This document shows, one piece after another, positions 5,062 to 6,011 of a DNA stretch of 6,011 bases. The number at the start of each line of letters is the position of its first letter. The first letter of the stretch is position 1. Both the position numbers and the translations under genes were made by a program. The stretch comes from Spirochaetae bacterium HGW-Spirochaetae-7. GTDB lineage: Bacteria > Spirochaetota > Spirochaetia > Treponematales > UBA12059. Under the pieces are notes generated by a model that saw nothing but the letters and a program-made list of their open reading frames with translations, did not search any database and had not been told where the DNA came from. The stretch lies in contig PGXR01000173.1 of the NCBI GenBank assembly GCA_002839245.1, forward strand, positions 1 through 6,011, written 5' to 3'.

Positions 5062-6011
5062 TCAACGTATGGTCAGCTCGAGGCGCTGACGCTCCTCGAG
5101 CTCCTTCTTCTGGCCAAGCTCCAGGAGCTGGCTGACGTCTATTATCAGGCATACCGAACCGTCGCCGAGGATCGAGGCACCCGCGATGCCGGGCGAGTTG
5201 GTGTACTGGTCGCGCAGCGGCTTGATGACCACGTCTTCCTCGCCGATGAGCGAATCGACCATGAGCCCGACCCGCTTGTCGCTGGTACCGACGATGACAA
5301 CGAAGCAGAAGTCGCCCTGCTCGGCCGTCTGGATCCTGAAAAGGCGGTTCAGCCTGAGAAGCGACACGACGTCGTTCCTGACGTTGAATACCTCGTAGTT
5401 GTCTATCATCCTGATGTCGGACGGCTTGATACGGTGGCTCTCGATGACGCTCGTAATCGGTATCGAATAGGTCTCCTTGCCGACGCGCACGAGGAGGCCC
5501 TGGATGATAGCCAGGGTAAGCGGCAGCTTGATGGTGAACTTGCTGCCTTTGCCACGCTGGCTGGAGACGGTAACCGAACCGGTGAGCTTCTCGATCTGGC
5601 GCTTGACGACGGCCAGCCCCACGCCGCGGCCGGATATGTTGGTTATCGTCGAGGCGGTGGAAAATCCCGGATCGAAAATCAGGTTGTACGACTCGAGTTC
5701 GGTGAGGATCTTGTCGGGATGGATCAGGCCGCGCTCCAGCGCCTTGGCCCTGACCGCGTCGACGTCAATGCCCTTGCCGTCGTCGGATATCTCGATGACG
5801 ATCATGTTGCCCTCGTTGGAGGCGCGGAGCATGACCGTGCCTTCCTCGGACTTGCCGGCGGCCTTGCGCTCATCCACGCCCTCGATGCCGTGGTCGAGAG
5901 CGTTGCGGACGGAGTGCATCAACGGATCCAGCAGGTCCTCTATGACCGCCTTGTCGAGTTCGGTCTCCTCGCCTTCGATGACCAGGTTGACCTTCTTGGA
6001 CAGGCTCTTGG
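5062..6011 (-). CDS. cheA: Chemotaxis histidine kinase CheA (3' part, runs off the window)
   Basis: The 315 C-terminal residues of CheA are present; the start lies beyond position 6011. The visible part opens at the end of the dimerisation/ATPase junction (SLSKKVNLVIEGEETELD). The HATPase domain follows, with the N box DPLMHSVRNALDHGIE (28-43), G1 box ISDDGKGID (74-82), F box FDPGFSTAS (112-120) and G2 box SGRGVGLAVVK (126-136). The G2 box reads GLAVVK where CheA commonly has GMDVVK. The CheW-like P5 regulatory domain runs from about 168 to 298, followed by a charged tail KKELEERQRLELTIR. The Hpt (P1) and CheY-binding (P2) domains are outside the window. CheA autophosphorylates under receptor control and phosphorylates CheY. 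The frame is open to the window edge and the CheA sequence continues upstream of the TTG at 5922, so TTG is internal. The stop is TGA at 5062-5064. Confidence 0.97.
   Translation of the reverse strand, partial: KSLSKKVNLVIEGEETELDKAVIEDLLDPLMHSVRNALDHGIEGVDERKAAGKSEEGTVMLRASNEGNMIVIEISDDGKGIDVDAVRAKALERGLIHPDKILTELESYNLIFDPGFSTASTITNISGRGVGLAVVKRQIEKLTGSVTVSSQRGKGSKFTIKLPLTLAIIQGLLVRVGKETYSIPITSVIESHRIKPSDIRMIDNYEVFNVRNDVVSLLRLNRLFRIQTAEQGDFCFVVIVGTSDKRVGLMVDSLIGEEDVVIKPLRDQYTNSPGIAGASILGDGSVCLIIDVSQLLELGQKKELEERQRLELTIR
5075..5102 (-). other. Inverted repeat at the 3' end of cheA
   Basis: AGCTCGAGG (5075-5083) and CCTCGAGCT (5094-5102) are exact reverse complements with a 10-nt loop. In mRNA the hairpin would end 10 nt before the cheA stop codon and sit about 32 nt ahead of the cheW start. 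It encodes part of the Glu/Leu-rich tail ELEERQRLEL, whose near-palindromic residue order may by itself produce the repeat. No U-run follows, so it is not a terminator. Confidence 0.4.

Noticed and set aside
5920..5922. TTG at 5922 as the start of a short CheA-like protein
   Set aside because: The frame continues to the window edge with good CheA sequence, including the start of the N box (DPLMHSVRN), so TTG is an internal Leu codon.

Overview
The window looks like chromosomal DNA from a high-GC spirochaete of the Treponema/Spirochaeta type. The main reason is the minus-strand gene order cheA - cheW (fused to a CheR-like domain) - cheX - cheY. This is the hallmark spirochaete chemotaxis operon, with CheX as the CheY-P phosphatase. 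A species cannot be named from the sequence alone.

Layout from left to right. Positions 1-79 hold nothing that can be supported. A small minus-strand gene of the YjbQ/UPF0047 family (80-496) is divergent from a large plus-strand radical SAM protein gene (542-2512). Their 45-bp intergenic region carries two oppositely oriented TATACT boxes, each exactly 6 nt from its ATG, so both genes may be transcribed as leaderless mRNAs. The radical SAM gene contains two in-frame copies of a 15-bp GGGGACAGACCCCGT element.

After it comes a strong hairpin (2580-2603) that can terminate in both directions. It separates the plus-strand gene from a convergent minus-strand tRNA-Val(GAC) at 2611-2684, which has its own good sigma70-type promoter (2718-2747). 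Immediately upstream of that promoter, on the same strand, the chemotaxis operon ends. In transcription order it reads cheA (3' part only, running off the right edge), cheW-cheR-like, cheX and cheY. Gaps between the che genes are 12-33 nt and no terminator is visible after cheY.

The four che products form one signalling core. CheA is the receptor-coupled histidine kinase, the CheW-CheR-like protein is a coupling/array component, CheY is the phosphorylated messenger to the flagellar motor, and CheX dephosphorylates CheY. The most interesting points are the degenerate CheR-like tail on CheW, the mirror-image leaderless start region, the CX4CX2C cluster motif with tandem REP-like inserts in the radical SAM gene, and the apparent lack of a terminator between cheY and the tRNA gene. 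No wholly new system is evident in the window.
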